Positions 47,439-58,500 of a DNA stretch of 64,000 nt are shown here, one piece after another; position 1 is the first letter of the stretch, and each line of letters begins with the position of its first letter. Both the position numbers and the translations under genes were made by a program. The stretch is from Holophagae bacterium (GTDB lineage: Bacteria; Acidobacteriota; Holophagae; Acanthopleuribacterales; Acanthopleuribacteraceae): NCBI GenBank assembly GCA_030429565.1, contig JAUIFE010000001.1, forward strand, positions 1,481,960 to 1,545,959, given 5' to 3'. The notes under the pieces were generated by a model that was not told where the DNA came from, searched no databases, and worked only from the letters and a program-made list of their open reading frames with translations.

Positions 47439-47520
47439 CTAAGCGAATTTTGGTTCTGTAAGTCCTAAGCTGAGGGATTTGGGCGATTTCATTCGCCCAA
47501 ATCCCTCAGCTTAAGTTTCA
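47439..47520 (+). repeat. AGCGATT-related element, copy e, with perfect 20-bp hairpin
   Basis: It begins CCTAAGCGAATTTTGG right after the stop codon at 47432. It contains the perfect palindrome AAGCTGAGGGATTTGGGCGA / TCGCCCAAATCCCTCAGCTT-type arms (47468-47513). This resembles the nested end of copy d with base changes matched on both arms. Confidence 0.65.
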
Positions 47521-47571
47521 GTAAGCGCCAAACGCGATCCCGAAGAGTTATTCCCAACCGTTGCACGCCGG

Positions 47572-47613
47572 CATTTTGCGTGATTTCACTCACTTAAATC
47601 GCTCAGTCTGGGC
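47572..47613 (+). repeat. Half AGCGATT element, copy f
   Basis: Only the right end is visible: TTTTGCGTGATTTCACTCACTTAAATCGCTCAGTCTGGG. No left partner is close by, so it is likely a truncated copy. Confidence 0.5.
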
Positions 47614-47656
47614 TTATTTTTTAATCCGGCAGACCATCACCAAATACCGAGGTCCC

Positions 47657-48559
47657 ATGTTATTTTTAGCGTTCCTTCTTTACATCGACATTCATCGACC
47701 CATTGAACTTCTTGATTTGGGTGTTTACAAAGCAGAAGCTGCCACGATCCATAAAATCAAAAACAACTTTCTTATTTGCAGTCGGCAGGATCATGCGATT
47801 GCTCTGTTTGACGAAACGGGAAAACGCCTTGTCCTTCATAACCAACGCGGTGAAGGACCCGGCCGGCTTTTCAAACCAACTGTTTTTGGCGTAACGGAAA
47901 CCAACATCATTATTTTAAATAATCAAAAATCTTTTAATGTCTATGATCACAACCTAAATTTACTTAAAGAGACACTCGCCCCGATCCCAACAGGTAAGAT
48001 TCGCTATAGTTTCCAACCAAGGGGTCACTATGCAGAAACTGATTCTTTTTTGTTTTTTGCTGAGTTCTCTGGTTATGCCTATTACCAAATCAAAAAATCG
48101 CACGCAGGCTGGGATATTTCCGGGTATATCCCCGAAGAGAGTCCCAATATTTCAACCATCAACTACCATGACGGCCTGTTTTTTATGACATCTGCCTACT
48201 TTTTCGAAGAGAACTATCAAATTAATGTCTTCCACTCCCTCCCGAAAAACAAGGACGATGTCTCCGGTTTGCAGCAGGCGTTGATCGGCAACATCCAAGA
48301 CTTCTCCAGTAAATCTTTCCCTGGTTTGTCGCACAAAATGCGCGGCTCGGTCAAAAAGACGGTAAAAACAATTCACGGCTTTATTGTCGAATTCACACGA
48401 CCTGACCCCAAGGGTAGCGATATTTACTGGGACTATTTCGATACCCAAGGCATATTTCAAAAAAGAGTTAAAAAAGAAGACACTTGGCTCCTTCCCGTCG
48501 TCAACAGTCATGAGGTCTTTGTCGTCGAGGACGGCGAACGGTTAATCCTGTTCGAATAA
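47657..48559 (+). CDS. Six-bladed beta-propeller-like exported protein
   Basis: A 300-residue, AT-rich protein. The start at 47657 (GAGG upstream) gives MLFLAFLLYIDIHRP, a short hydrophobic N-terminus that may serve as a signal or anchor. The body has blade-like repeats: NNFLICSRQDHAIALFDETG, then the diagnostic NQRGEGPGRLFKP near residue 65, and NIIILNNQKSFNVYDHNLNL near 87. This GEGPG motif is typical of the 6-bladed beta-propeller proteins found in Bacteroidota and Acidobacteriota, usually extracytoplasmic with unknown ligands. Repeat elements flank it on both sides, suggesting gain by transfer. An upstream in-frame start would run into repeat copy f. Confidence 0.7.
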   Translation: MLFLAFLLYIDIHRPIELLDLGVYKAEAATIHKIKNNFLICSRQDHAIALFDETGKRLVLHNQRGEGPGRLFKPTVFGVTETNIIILNNQKSFNVYDHNLNLLKETLAPIPTGKIRYSFQPRGHYAETDSFLFFAEFSGYAYYQIKKSHAGWDISGYIPEESPNISTINYHDGLFFMTSAYFFEENYQINVFHSLPKNKDDVSGLQQALIGNIQDFSSKSFPGLSHKMRGSVKKTVKTIHGFIVEFTRPDPKGSDIYWDYFDTQGIFQKRVKKEDTWLLPVVNSHEVFVVEDGERLILFE

Positions 48560-48567
48560 GAGGTCAT

Positions 48568-48706
48568 CTAAACTAAGCGATTCTTGGTGACGAAATCGTA
48601 CAACCCTTTGGGCTGCAACGTCTCATAAAAAAACGCGCCGTACCTGCCGGCAGATGCCGAACGCGGCACGGGCGCGATTTCATCCACCCGAATCGCTCAG
48701 TTCAGG
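48568..48706 (+). repeat. AGCGATT inverted-repeat element, copy g (near-complete form)
   Basis: It starts CTAAACTAAGCGATTCTTGGTGACGAAATCGTACAACC, has the core TTTGGGCTGCAACGTCTCATAAAAAAACGCGCC, and ends GCGCGATTTCATCCACCCGAATCGCTCAGTTCAGG. It fills almost the whole gap between two convergent genes and stops three bases before the next stop codon. Confidence 0.82.
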
Positions 48707-48708
48707 AT

Positions 48709-50448
48709 TTAGTTCTCGGTAACCGTGAAGGCGACGCGTGCTTCGCGACGATAGCTGTTGGCGAAGAAGAAACGTGCTTCGTAATCGCCGGCGCTTAAGC
48801 CGTCAAATTGCAAGGCACCGTGCGTTAGGCCCGCCGTGTATTGCCAGGTGAGGAATCGGCGATTTGAAGCGCCTTTGCGGTACAGGCCGACCCAATCGCG
48901 GCTATCGCCACTACCGTTAAGGAACCTTACCGCGATGGCTTCGCCGGCGTTCGGTGTCACGCCGTCGAGCGTAACCGTGGCCGTGGCGGTAACCTCAATG
49001 CTGTCGGTGGCGCCGATCACCTCGTAGCCGTCGCAACAGTAAAGGTGCACCTGATAGACTCCGGCACTGCTGAGGCCGTCAGCGAAGGTGACCTCTCCGG
49101 CGCGGGCGGCGTCCGTGTAAAGCCAAGCGACGCGTGTGCCCGCTTCGTTCTCCAAGTCGACCCAGTCGGTGCCGTCACCACCGGCGCCGCTGTAAGCAAC
49201 GCGAATCCTCTGGTTTAGGCCGTAAAGCGTGCGCTCGGCAACCACGCCGTCGGCGGCCGGGGCCACCACGCGGAAATCGGCGGCGGCTTCTTGATCATAG
49301 CCGTCGTTAAAGAACAAACGCGCTTGATAACGGCCAACCGGCAAACTCTGGAAAGACAAGCTGCCTGACTGGATTCCGCTGCTACCGGTACGCGTGCCGT
49401 CGGTGTACAGCCAGTCCAGGCTGTTACCGGGACCGTTGGGGCTGCTCGCGTCAAACAAACCAACCCAATCGTCGGCATTACCGGCGGCGCCGGCGAAATC
49501 GACCACAATCGGTTCACCCGGTTGGAAGGTGGCTTTTTGCGGCACAACGGTTGCGCGGTCGGCGTCTGCGGCGACGTCGAATTGGGCCAACACGGCGCGG
49601 TGATCTGAACCCCACGGCGTGACGGCCAGATCAGTGTTGACGTTGGCGGCATCGTGGCCAAGGTTACGCGCGGCGCGAAGCTGGAGGGCGGAGCCGGCGT
49701 AGTAAACAAAATCAATGCGGTCGTGCTTTTCGTCGTCTTCCAAAACCGGCGGCGGGTAGCCCGGCGTCCAGGTGTAGCCGGGACGTTGCGCCAGGTTGGG
49801 ATTCGCACGGCGATAGGCGTCGTGAACCCCCATAGTTTCGAGACGTTTGGAAACCGGCCAAGTCACCACGTGGCCGAAATGACGGTCGGCGACCTCGGCG
49901 GTCCAGTCCAAGTGTGAGGGCACGTTGAAGTCACCGGTCAGGAACAGCGGCGTGCCGCGCGCCATTCGGGTTTCAATTTCGCTGAACAGGGCCGCCATCT
50001 CATTCATGTGACGGCTGTTTTCGTTGGCCAACACCTCGGCCACACTTGCGCCGTCACGCAAGTCGTAGGGTCCGTAGGGATAGGGCGTCAGGTGTACGTT
50101 GTAAACGGCGACCTGACGGCTGCCGATATCGACGAGCGCGCCGCCGGGAATTTCCGCAACAATGGGAAACCGAGAAATGATTTGGTTGCGGTTTTGATAA
50201 TGGAAACCAAGCGCACCGGCGAGCCGCGCCAGGTTCCCTGAACTTTCTTGGACACCGACAATGTCGGCTTCGGCAACCTGAATGGCGGCCACAATTTGCT
50301 CAAAATCAACGCGGGTCCCGCCAACCCAAATGTTAAAGCTCATGACTTTAAGGGACTGGCTTTGAGCCGACAACCCGGAAAATGACAGGATCAGGACAAG
50401 GCTAAGGCGGGCGACGGCGTTCTTGAACGAAAAACGAGCGCTTCTCAT
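48709..50448 (-). CDS. Secreted endonuclease/exonuclease/phosphatase-family protein with three C-terminal repeats
   Basis: A 579-residue exported protein. A signal peptide covers about 1-30 (LSLVLILSFSGLSAQS). Residues about 32-300 are an endonuclease/exonuclease/phosphatase domain. LKVMSFNIWVGG is strand 1, VGVQESSG holds the metal-binding Glu, FLTGDFNVPS the Asp/Asn pair, HDRIDFVYY another Asp, and PWGSDHRAVLA the catalytic SDH. The substrate could be nucleic acid, phosphoester lipid or sphingomyelin. Three Ig-like repeats of about 90 residues follow, each with a DWVGLY- or DWVDLE-type motif and a WLYTDG- or WQYTAG-type motif. ATG at 50448 is preferred because GAGGAC lies upstream and the signal peptide starts here. 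Confidence 0.88.
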   Translation of the reverse strand: MRSARFSFKNAVARLSLVLILSFSGLSAQSQSLKVMSFNIWVGGTRVDFEQIVAAIQVAEADIVGVQESSGNLARLAGALGFHYQNRNQIISRFPIVAEIPGGALVDIGSRQVAVYNVHLTPYPYGPYDLRDGASVAEVLANENSRHMNEMAALFSEIETRMARGTPLFLTGDFNVPSHLDWTAEVADRHFGHVVTWPVSKRLETMGVHDAYRRANPNLAQRPGYTWTPGYPPPVLEDDEKHDRIDFVYYAGSALQLRAARNLGHDAANVNTDLAVTPWGSDHRAVLAQFDVAADADRATVVPQKATFQPGEPIVVDFAGAAGNADDWVGLFDASSPNGPGNSLDWLYTDGTRTGSSGIQSGSLSFQSLPVGRYQARLFFNDGYDQEAAADFRVVAPAADGVVAERTLYGLNQRIRVAYSGAGGDGTDWVDLENEAGTRVAWLYTDAARAGEVTFADGLSSAGVYQVHLYCCDGYEVIGATDSIEVTATATVTLDGVTPNAGEAIAVRFLNGSGDSRDWVGLYRKGASNRRFLTWQYTAGLTHGALQFDGLSAGDYEARFFFANSYRREARVAFTVTEN

Positions 50449-51145
50449 GGAAACGTCCTCCAATGCCATATCGGGGTCGGCGCCGCATCCGCATGCAAAG
50501 ACGGTAGATTGGGTGCGCGAGAACGGGTTCAACCAGAGGTGAATCGGTGCGTCACCAAACAAGTGGGCCGATGCCGCGACATGGCTTATGTGATAAATAG
50601 GGGGTCGAGCAAGTAGGGCATGCGAGCGAATGGGTACCGAAACAACGGCACAACGAGAACCACCCCTTGTGAAAAAAGCCCACACCGATCGGACATCGGC
50701 ACGGTCGCAACAGTGAGGATGGGCTGGGCCTAAAGGTCTGGGTGGACAACTCGGCCATCATAAGCGCGCCGCAAAAACACCTCAAGTGAGGAAATTCAGA
50801 GCAACAGGTAAAGTCGCAATTAAAAATTCACACAAACGACACAGGCATGAGCGCTCATCAATGCCACCCCCCGTGGTGCCGGACTTTGGCTCGCATAACC
50901 GCCAAACAAACGTCACAATCCACTGAACTTGGGTTGGCCGTTAGGGCCTGCCAAGCGCCACGGCAAACCTGAAGCCGACTGTTCTCGTTAAAGCAGAGAA
51001 GACGCCCACCTTTGTTTCGAAAAGACACGAACAGGCGGGCACGGCGCTTTTTGTAGGTTGGCACGCAAACCCACCGCGCATTCCGGGTTAGAATCGGGGC
51101 AACCGCCTGGGCCCCAGATCGATAGGAACCTCCGCTTCATCCCTT
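50449..51145. other. Intergenic region between divergent genes
   Basis: About 700 bases hold both promoters for the secreted phosphoesterase and the membrane-protein/propeller operon. I recognise no gene, RNA or repeat. The ribosome binding site for the gene at 51146 is weak. Confidence 0.4.
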
Positions 51146-52510
51146 ATGAAATCATTTCCATCGCGATCGATTCGTTTACAATCTCGACCTTCCCGTCGCT
51201 TGGGTTTGCCAGGCGATGTGGTGCGCCGCCGCCTGCTCGCCCTGTTGGCGATGTTGGTGATCTTGCTCGCGGCCGTAGTGATCATCCGCCTGCAGTTATT
51301 GCCGGTACAGGGTCTTGGTTACGGGTTGTACTGGCTCCACGATCACCTATATTTACCGCTGGTCGGTTACGGCCTGCGTTTGTTTTGGCCGTGGAGTTTG
51401 ATAGGTTGGGGAATTGCCGCCGCCTTTTTGTTCGTCTGGTTGGCCCAATACCTATCGGCACCAACGCTGTTACAAAGACCACGGATGGCTTTGACCACGC
51501 ATATCCTGGCCCGGCGCCGCTACCACAGCCTGGTGGTCGGCACGGCGGGCTTTTTAGCGCGGCGCGGTTTTGCCCAAGGTTTGCTCCTCGATCATCTTGA
51601 AATGATGTGGCGCATTGAAGCGGACAACGCAGCGGGTAAAGGCAAAAACGCATCGCCGCGCTTACTCGCAGACCTGGCCCAACTCTATGCCGACCTCGCC
51701 GCTTTGCACCAACCGCGACACCGCGTTTTGGCATTACAACTCCTGTGCTCAAGCCTTAGCGCCCAACGTGTTTTGTCGGCTGAGGCCGATGCTCAAACGG
51801 CGAAATTGGCGGCGTCCACAGGCCGACAAGCGCTGACCCTGATGGAGCAGCGGCGCGGTACTTACCTGCTCGTCACCCACGTACGCCACACGACGGCCAC
51901 CCTCGCGAGCGAAGTCGCGGCCCGTTTGGCGTTGCGCGACCCCGACCTTAGAGCGAAGTTGCGCTTAAGCCGTGACGGCGGAGTGCCGACAGCGGTGGAA
52001 GTGACAAGCTGGCTAAAGGAACGCGACCGCGAGCGTCTTGATCGCCACCGGCAAATTCAGCAGTCTCTGTGGCGCGTTGTGCGCGAACCCGATCAGCCAG
52101 GCTACCGACTCGAAGGACGCGACCCCTTCTCAAGCCGGGAGAACGAAACCCTTTTACCGATTTTGGCGCAGCTCGACCTGGATTTGGTGTTTATCGCCGC
52201 CATCGATGCCGGCCGGCCGTTGGTGTTACAGACCTACATGGAGCAGTTGGATCTGTTGCGTTTCACCCTCGCCGCCTTGCCTGCCGAGGTCCTTGATTCG
52301 AATACCCTGAATCGATTGCGATTGAGTTGTGCGAGCGTGCCGCGCGATCTCGATTTTGGTTTGGCAACACTTTGGTACCAACACATTCATCGTCATCAGC
52401 CAAACATGTCGCTCGGCCGCGTCTTTGAGGCCATGCAACGCGACGCCCAAACGGCTGAGGAGCAACGCATTCAAGGTGACGCCCTCACCCTGCCAGGAGG
52501 TTCCTCGTGA
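51146..52510 (+). CDS. Integral membrane protein, partner of the giant propeller protein
   Basis: A 454-residue protein with two to three transmembrane helices near the N-terminus (about 30-52 LLALLAMLVILLAAVVIIRL; about 82-105 SLIGWGIAAAFLFVWLAQYL). A long helical, alanine/leucine-rich cytoplasmic or periplasmic domain follows, with no recognisable motif. It overlaps the 2,638-residue gene by 4 bases (GTGA), so the two are translationally coupled and likely act together at the inner membrane. The start is uncertain because no strong ribosome binding site precedes ATG 51146; alternative GTG codons lie near residue 24. Function is unknown. Confidence 0.7.
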   Translation: MKSFPSRSIRLQSRPSRRLGLPGDVVRRRLLALLAMLVILLAAVVIIRLQLLPVQGLGYGLYWLHDHLYLPLVGYGLRLFWPWSLIGWGIAAAFLFVWLAQYLSAPTLLQRPRMALTTHILARRRYHSLVVGTAGFLARRGFAQGLLLDHLEMMWRIEADNAAGKGKNASPRLLADLAQLYADLAALHQPRHRVLALQLLCSSLSAQRVLSAEADAQTAKLAASTGRQALTLMEQRRGTYLLVTHVRHTTATLASEVAARLALRDPDLRAKLRLSRDGGVPTAVEVTSWLKERDRERLDRHRQIQQSLWRVVREPDQPGYRLEGRDPFSSRENETLLPILAQLDLDLVFIAAIDAGRPLVLQTYMEQLDLLRFTLAALPAEVLDSNTLNRLRLSCASVPRDLDFGLATLWYQHIHRHQPNMSLGRVFEAMQRDAQTAEEQRIQGDALTLPGGSS

Positions 52511-55500
52511 CCGCCTCCCCCCCACGAGATGCCCGGTCACCACGCGATCAACGCGAAACGATACGGCGCCACGAACGCCGCCACGCCGGTTGGCGCGACC
52601 GCATTGACCCAATCTTTCTGTTATTGACGCTGCTGACCACCGTCGTGCTTGGCGCCGGCTTGCTGATGGCGGTGGAACTGGGCCGCAACCTCTTGCTGCG
52701 CGCCGATCAGCCGGTAGCGCGTTTGAAAGACGCGCGTTTGTTGGACAACGTTTACCGCCCGGGAGCAGTGGACCGGTTCGTCGGCGCAGCCTACCACGCG
52801 GGCGGCGACCAAATCTTGGTCGCGAGCGGCGACGGCGCCATGCACGCTTACCGCCGCGATACCGGCCTGTGGCGCAACTTGCCCGCCGCACGCGAGGAGG
52901 CGGTGACGACGGCAGCGCGCGAAAGCGCGGTTACGACGGTACCCCACTTGCGCGACGGCTGTGGCGGCGACCCTGATTGTCCAGATCGCGACGGTGTGTG
53001 GGCGCGCTACCAAGACGGGTATTTGGCACGCTTCGACGAAAACGGCTGGCGCACCCTAACCAATGCGAGCCGCTACCTCAATCGCGACCAACAGCCGGTG
53101 CAAGCCGCCGATTTAACGGCGGCCGCCTATGCACCCGACGGTCTGTGGCTGGCGCTGGTGGATAACAAGGGTTCACTGGGCCTGTACGAACCCGAAAAGC
53201 GGCGCTGGCACCAGGTCCCGATCGACGTTCAAACCCAACTGGCATGGGCACCCATCCAAAAGATGCAGTGGTGGGGCGCCTCGCTCTGGATTGCAACCAG
53301 CCAGGGTTTATTACGCTTACAGAACCCAGGCAGCCGCGACACCACCATCACCCAAGTCGACGACATTGCCGGCAAAGTGACCACATTAAGCGTTGATCAG
53401 CAAGATCGGCTGCTGGTTTTGAGTCGCGGTGCTTGTCCGGGCGGCGGGGATTGTGTGCGCATTCACCGCTTTGACCAAGCCGATGCACCGGCAACCATGC
53501 TCTTGGACACCCACCAACAACCCAGCGACTTCAGCCTCAATCGCTTGCGCCAGGTTTACCAAAGCGGTGACAACCTATTTCTGGTGGGCGACATGGGATT
53601 GTTACAGTACGACCTGCGCCGGCACCGTTGGCAAGAACTCGAGAAAAGTCGCATTAACCACAGTTTGATGCACCACAACGGCACCACGCTTTACTTTGCG
53701 GGGAACGGGGTGCTGGGTTACGCCGACGCCTTCCATGCGCAGCAGTGGACGGCGCCCGGCCACATTTTTTACCAAGTGAGCCAACGCCCCGACGGTGCGG
53801 TTTTTGCCATTAGCGACAAGGGCGCGGTGTTCCAAATTTTCGACGATCAGCCACCGCTTGAGGTGTTTAGCGGTGAACGAAGCCACTTGGATCCCAGCAG
53901 CTTCTTTACCGCCGTCGCCATCGAGGACTATCTGTTGTTGGTCGGCAAGGACGGCGCGCTGCTGCACCATCTGCGCAAGCGCACCTACCAAGATCTGCCC
54001 CGAAGCACCCGCACGGCGTGGCTGCTGGATCCGACAACCCAGCTCTTCAGTTCCTCGGGTCATCTGTACGCCTTATCGACCACCGGCGGTGAAGTGTTCG
54101 CCCGCACAATGCCCCTGCAAATGGTGATCGACGGTAATCTGCGCGTCCCGCAGAGTCTTTCGAGCGTGCCGGCGCCGGTGCGGCGGGTGCGCGACTGGCC
54201 CGAGCAAGGTTTGGGGTTAATTGGCGGCGACGGTGCCGCCTACCTGTTAACACCCACCCAAACCTTTGCCATGAGTAGTCCGCAGCCGCTGCCGCCGTCA
54301 TTGCGCAACGGTCAAACGCTGGACGTTTTGTCGGACAAACAATCACTGCTGGTCAGCACCGATGCCGGGTTCCACGAGTATCTGTACGACCGCCGCGCTT
54401 GGCGAATTCTGGGCGAAGTGCCCACCAAAACCCAAGCGGTCGACCTCGCGCGCTTTGACGATCAAATCGTCTACCGCACCGACACCCATCGCCTCGCTAG
54501 GATCAATCGCTTCCGGCCCTACCTCATCGGCGGGCCGCGTTTAATTGATATGACCGACGACCAACTCGAAGACGTACGCCTTGATGAGCAAGTCCTCTAT
54601 CTGGCCGGCAATCAGCGCGTGGTCGCTTACGACTTACAGCAACGCCAAGTCAGGGCTACTTGGCGTCAAGACGGTGCCTTTGAGCAACGCATCCAAGCTT
54701 TGGTTGGTGGCGAACCCTTGGTCTTAGCCCGCGGCAAAGCGTTTCTCGGGGAGCGCGCGCTTTTCAACGAACTCGCCGGAAAAACAGAACAACTTTCGTT
54801 TGACGGCACCCTGATCTGGGCCTTGCATCGCCGCGACGGCGTCCCCGAACTAAAAGGGCTCCATCCCAACTTGGGCACGACCCGTTGTTTTTATCGCTTC
54901 CCTTATCCGCGCGACGGCGCCGACCGTTTCGACGCCGTCGTCGAATTACCCAATGGTCACCTGGCGGTGCTGACCAATCGCGGCCTACAGTTTTACAATC
55001 CCTTCGCCAAAAGCTGGTATCGCGGCAAAGAACCCATCATGCGTCAAGGCGGCAGGCTGGCCCTTGTCGGTGACCATTTATTGATGCTTGAAGAACGCAA
55101 CGGTCGCGGCACCATGTGGCACATTCCCGTGCGCTCGATTCGTGCGGCCGATCCTTGTAACGACGAACCCTACAGCTTTCAAACCTTCCGCTATGACGGC
55201 CGCGCGTTTACCATCGACCCAACTCACGAGCAAGCAGCATGGCTTGACGCACGGGGAAATCTGATTCGCTGGCAACGCGGGGCGCTGACGGCGTCGTCCC
55301 TGGATCAATCCGAATCGACCGATCAGCGCGGACCCCCGCAATCACAGTTGCGCGCCGTTTTCACCGCCCAACGCCGCCAAAGCCTGATCTTTACGACCCC
55401 GAACCACATTTACCGCTACCATTTGCCACAACGTCGCTGGCACCGCGTCACCCCAACCTTTGAAGTCGCCGCGCGAGCGCCCTACCAAACCAATTTCCAA

Positions 55501-58500
55501 TTCGCCGACATGGCGGAAGTGTGGCGCGTCTCGCTCAAGGACAGCGCGGGCCGCTTGTATTTGGCTGAGTGGGACGGCAACGACCCCAACATTCACTTCG
55601 AGCTTTTCGTGCCGGCACCGACGATGACGCCCCAAACAGCACCGGGCCCGGTTATTGCCGCCCAAGGTCGCACTGATACACCTTGGTTCTTTTTCGACCA
55701 ACGCCATATGACCCTATTCGAGCCGAACGGCGGCGCCCGCTACGGACCGATGCCCCATCAACTCAGCCAACCCCGTGTGCTGCAGTGGGGCGAACAGTGG
55801 CTGGTTCAAGATGAAGCCGATCAAAAGCTGTACTTGCTCAGCGGTCGGGCCGAACAGACGCGTCTTATCGCTTTTCCCGGCAGCACCTTGCCGGCCATTG
55901 ATGCGCTCGGCCGCTTGTGGACGATCACCGGTGACGGCCGCGTCGTTCGCCTTGAAAACGAAAACGGCCGACTGCGCGAGAAAGAAAACTTCGGTGGTGA
56001 GGCCTTGAGCTTGCCGGTCGACAAGGTGCGTTCTGCCTGGGAGTGGGACGACCTGCTATTGGTGGTCGCCGGCACCGATTCGGTCGTCATTGATCAAGTG
56101 ACCCGCAAGCAGTACCCGGTGCAGGACGGCGCGCTGCTCAACCGCCTGCGCAGTGTACAGCGCGAGGGCCCGCGCTTGTGGGCAAGTACCGAGGACGGCC
56201 TGCTTGAATTCAACTTCGGCAACGTCGAACGCGGTCTGGAACAACGCCGATTACAGGGGGAAGCAGTCCATCGCGACAGCGAGGGCCGCCTGTGGCTGTA
56301 CGGCCCGCAAGGCTGGCAACGTCACAACGCAGGCCAGTCGACGGTTAGTGGGGACAGCCTGTATGTGTACCATCGTGGCGGTGTGTTCACTTGGTCGCGT
56401 GACGGCCGGGTCACCAACCTCGCCGGAACCCGCCAAGCGCGCCTCCCCTTTCGCGAACAACCGCGCGCGCTGATCGCCGACCGCAACAATCGCTGGTGGG
56501 TCATCACCGCAACCGACGCCCGTTTGCTGGCACCCGGTGACCAGGGCGACTTGGTCGAACAAGCGCGATTGCCCCTACCGGATGATGTACGCCCCAGCGC
56601 AAGTTATGACATTCGCGCCTATCAAGAGCTGAGCGGTAGTCGGCTCGTCCTCAATCTGGCCGACGGACGCGAGTTGGACCTGCGCCCCTTCGCCGACGCG
56701 AATCGGCAGGTCCAAATTCGCGGTGCGGTGAACAGCGGACCCGGCCGAGACGGCATGCGCGATCAATGGCCAACCCACCAAAAAAATATGAAAGCCGGTA
56801 GCGAGGGCCGGGTGTTGTTCGATCCCTACACCCATTTTGAACAGGACGGCACCGGTTATTTATTCGCGGTCCGAACTTCCGGAGAGCGCCTGCCCCTCGA
56901 GGAACGAGGCACCGTCAAACCGCTCCCGCTCCCAAATCTCGATGTCGATTGGTTGCGTTTCGACGGTGAACGCGATGCCTTACTCGCTGCCACGCCCAGC
57001 GGAGAACGGGCTGTTTCCGCCGCCCAACTGCTGCACGCCCAGCGCGGTCTTTTCACCGCGCCCAAAGCCGTCGTTTTTGATCAAAACAATGCCTTGATCG
57101 CCGCATTCCCGGCGGGTACCCTGCGGTTCCCCAACGGCCGCCTCGACTTCGGGCAACCCAACTGTCTCTTCACACCGCACCGATTTCAGGGTGCGGTGCA
57201 CGCTTATCGCGAGGCCCTGGTCGATGATCGCGGCGCCTTCGCGGCAACCAACCTAAACGGCGCCGCCTTGGCCAATCCGCTGCGCTTCCAGTTCGGACCG
57301 CTCACCATTGAAGAAGATTACCAACAGCAAAGGTTGCGGTTTGTCAGCAGTGCGCTGGGCAAAGACGGGGACCTATACCGCAACGGTACCTTCCTATGGG
57401 ATCAGACACCGGATCAGCTTGTATTTGATGATAAAGGGCAGTTGATGAGTGTCGGCCGACTCGGCCTGTTGGAGATCGACCAACTCGCGCATTTCATTCC
57501 GTTACCGGAACCCGACACAGAAGCGCAAACAGCGTGGCGCAGTGGCGGCCCCTTAACGCTGCGCCACGGTTCCCGAACCTATCACTATCGCAAAGGCTCC
57601 TGGCAGCAAGGCCCTGCACCGACCAGTCAAACGCCGCCTACGGCGTGGCAAGAATGGCTTTCGCTTCACCCCACCGACACAACGCGCAGCAGTCAGGGCG
57701 ACATCCAACATCACCTCCAACGCGAAGCGCTGCCGGAGGCACCTTTATTGGGTGCCGTCGCCACGCGCAACAGTTTGTTCGTCTTGACCAATCGCCGTTT
57801 GATCCAGCATCGTTTCCTGCCCAATACACCGCCGCCGTTACAACACGACCTGCCGTTCGAACCGCTTCCATCCTTACAAATTACCGCCGAAGGGCGGGCG
57901 CGCATCAGCGATGGAACAGGTTTCTTCGAATGGGATCCGGTCACCAACCGCCTCGAACAACGGGACCCGGCGACCCTCGCCGAAGCGCACCTGGTCGATT
58001 GGCGCGGGCTGCGCTTCACCCGCCGCAAGAACCGCATCGTCAAAGAGATGCAGCTCAGCGACGAACAGGGTCGACGACGTTGGGTCACCTATGACTTTGT
58101 ACAACAACGCTTTCCTTTTGATGTCGTAACCGCCGTCACGACCCAGGCCGGCAATCTACTGGTTGGCACCGCCCTCGGTCTGCAACGTTACCCTTCAGGT
58201 TCGTCCTTTGGCTGGGAATCCGTTGCTTCGGTGTGGTCACCCGCGGCCGCCGGCAACCAGGAGGACCATCGCGTAACGCGACTGGGCGTCGACATCGCCA
58301 TGCCGAACGGCTGCCGTGTCGACTTCGGCACACAGGCTTTGGTCTTGGTTGGAAACGAAAAACCACGCCCAATACAAAGTGGCGACTATGCCGCGCGCCG
58401 TGCCGACCACCCACTCTGGCGCTGGTCACGCATGGGCGACGGACGGCTTGAAGCGCGCTACCGATTCGCCAACGGAGGCTTTTCTGCGCCTATTTCCTTT

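Noticed and set aside
37189..48706. Integron-type attC sites between gene cassettes
   Set aside because: The repeat elements have inverted ends and lie after small genes, but the required RYYYAAC/GTTRRRY core pair is not consistently present, and no integrase gene is in the window.
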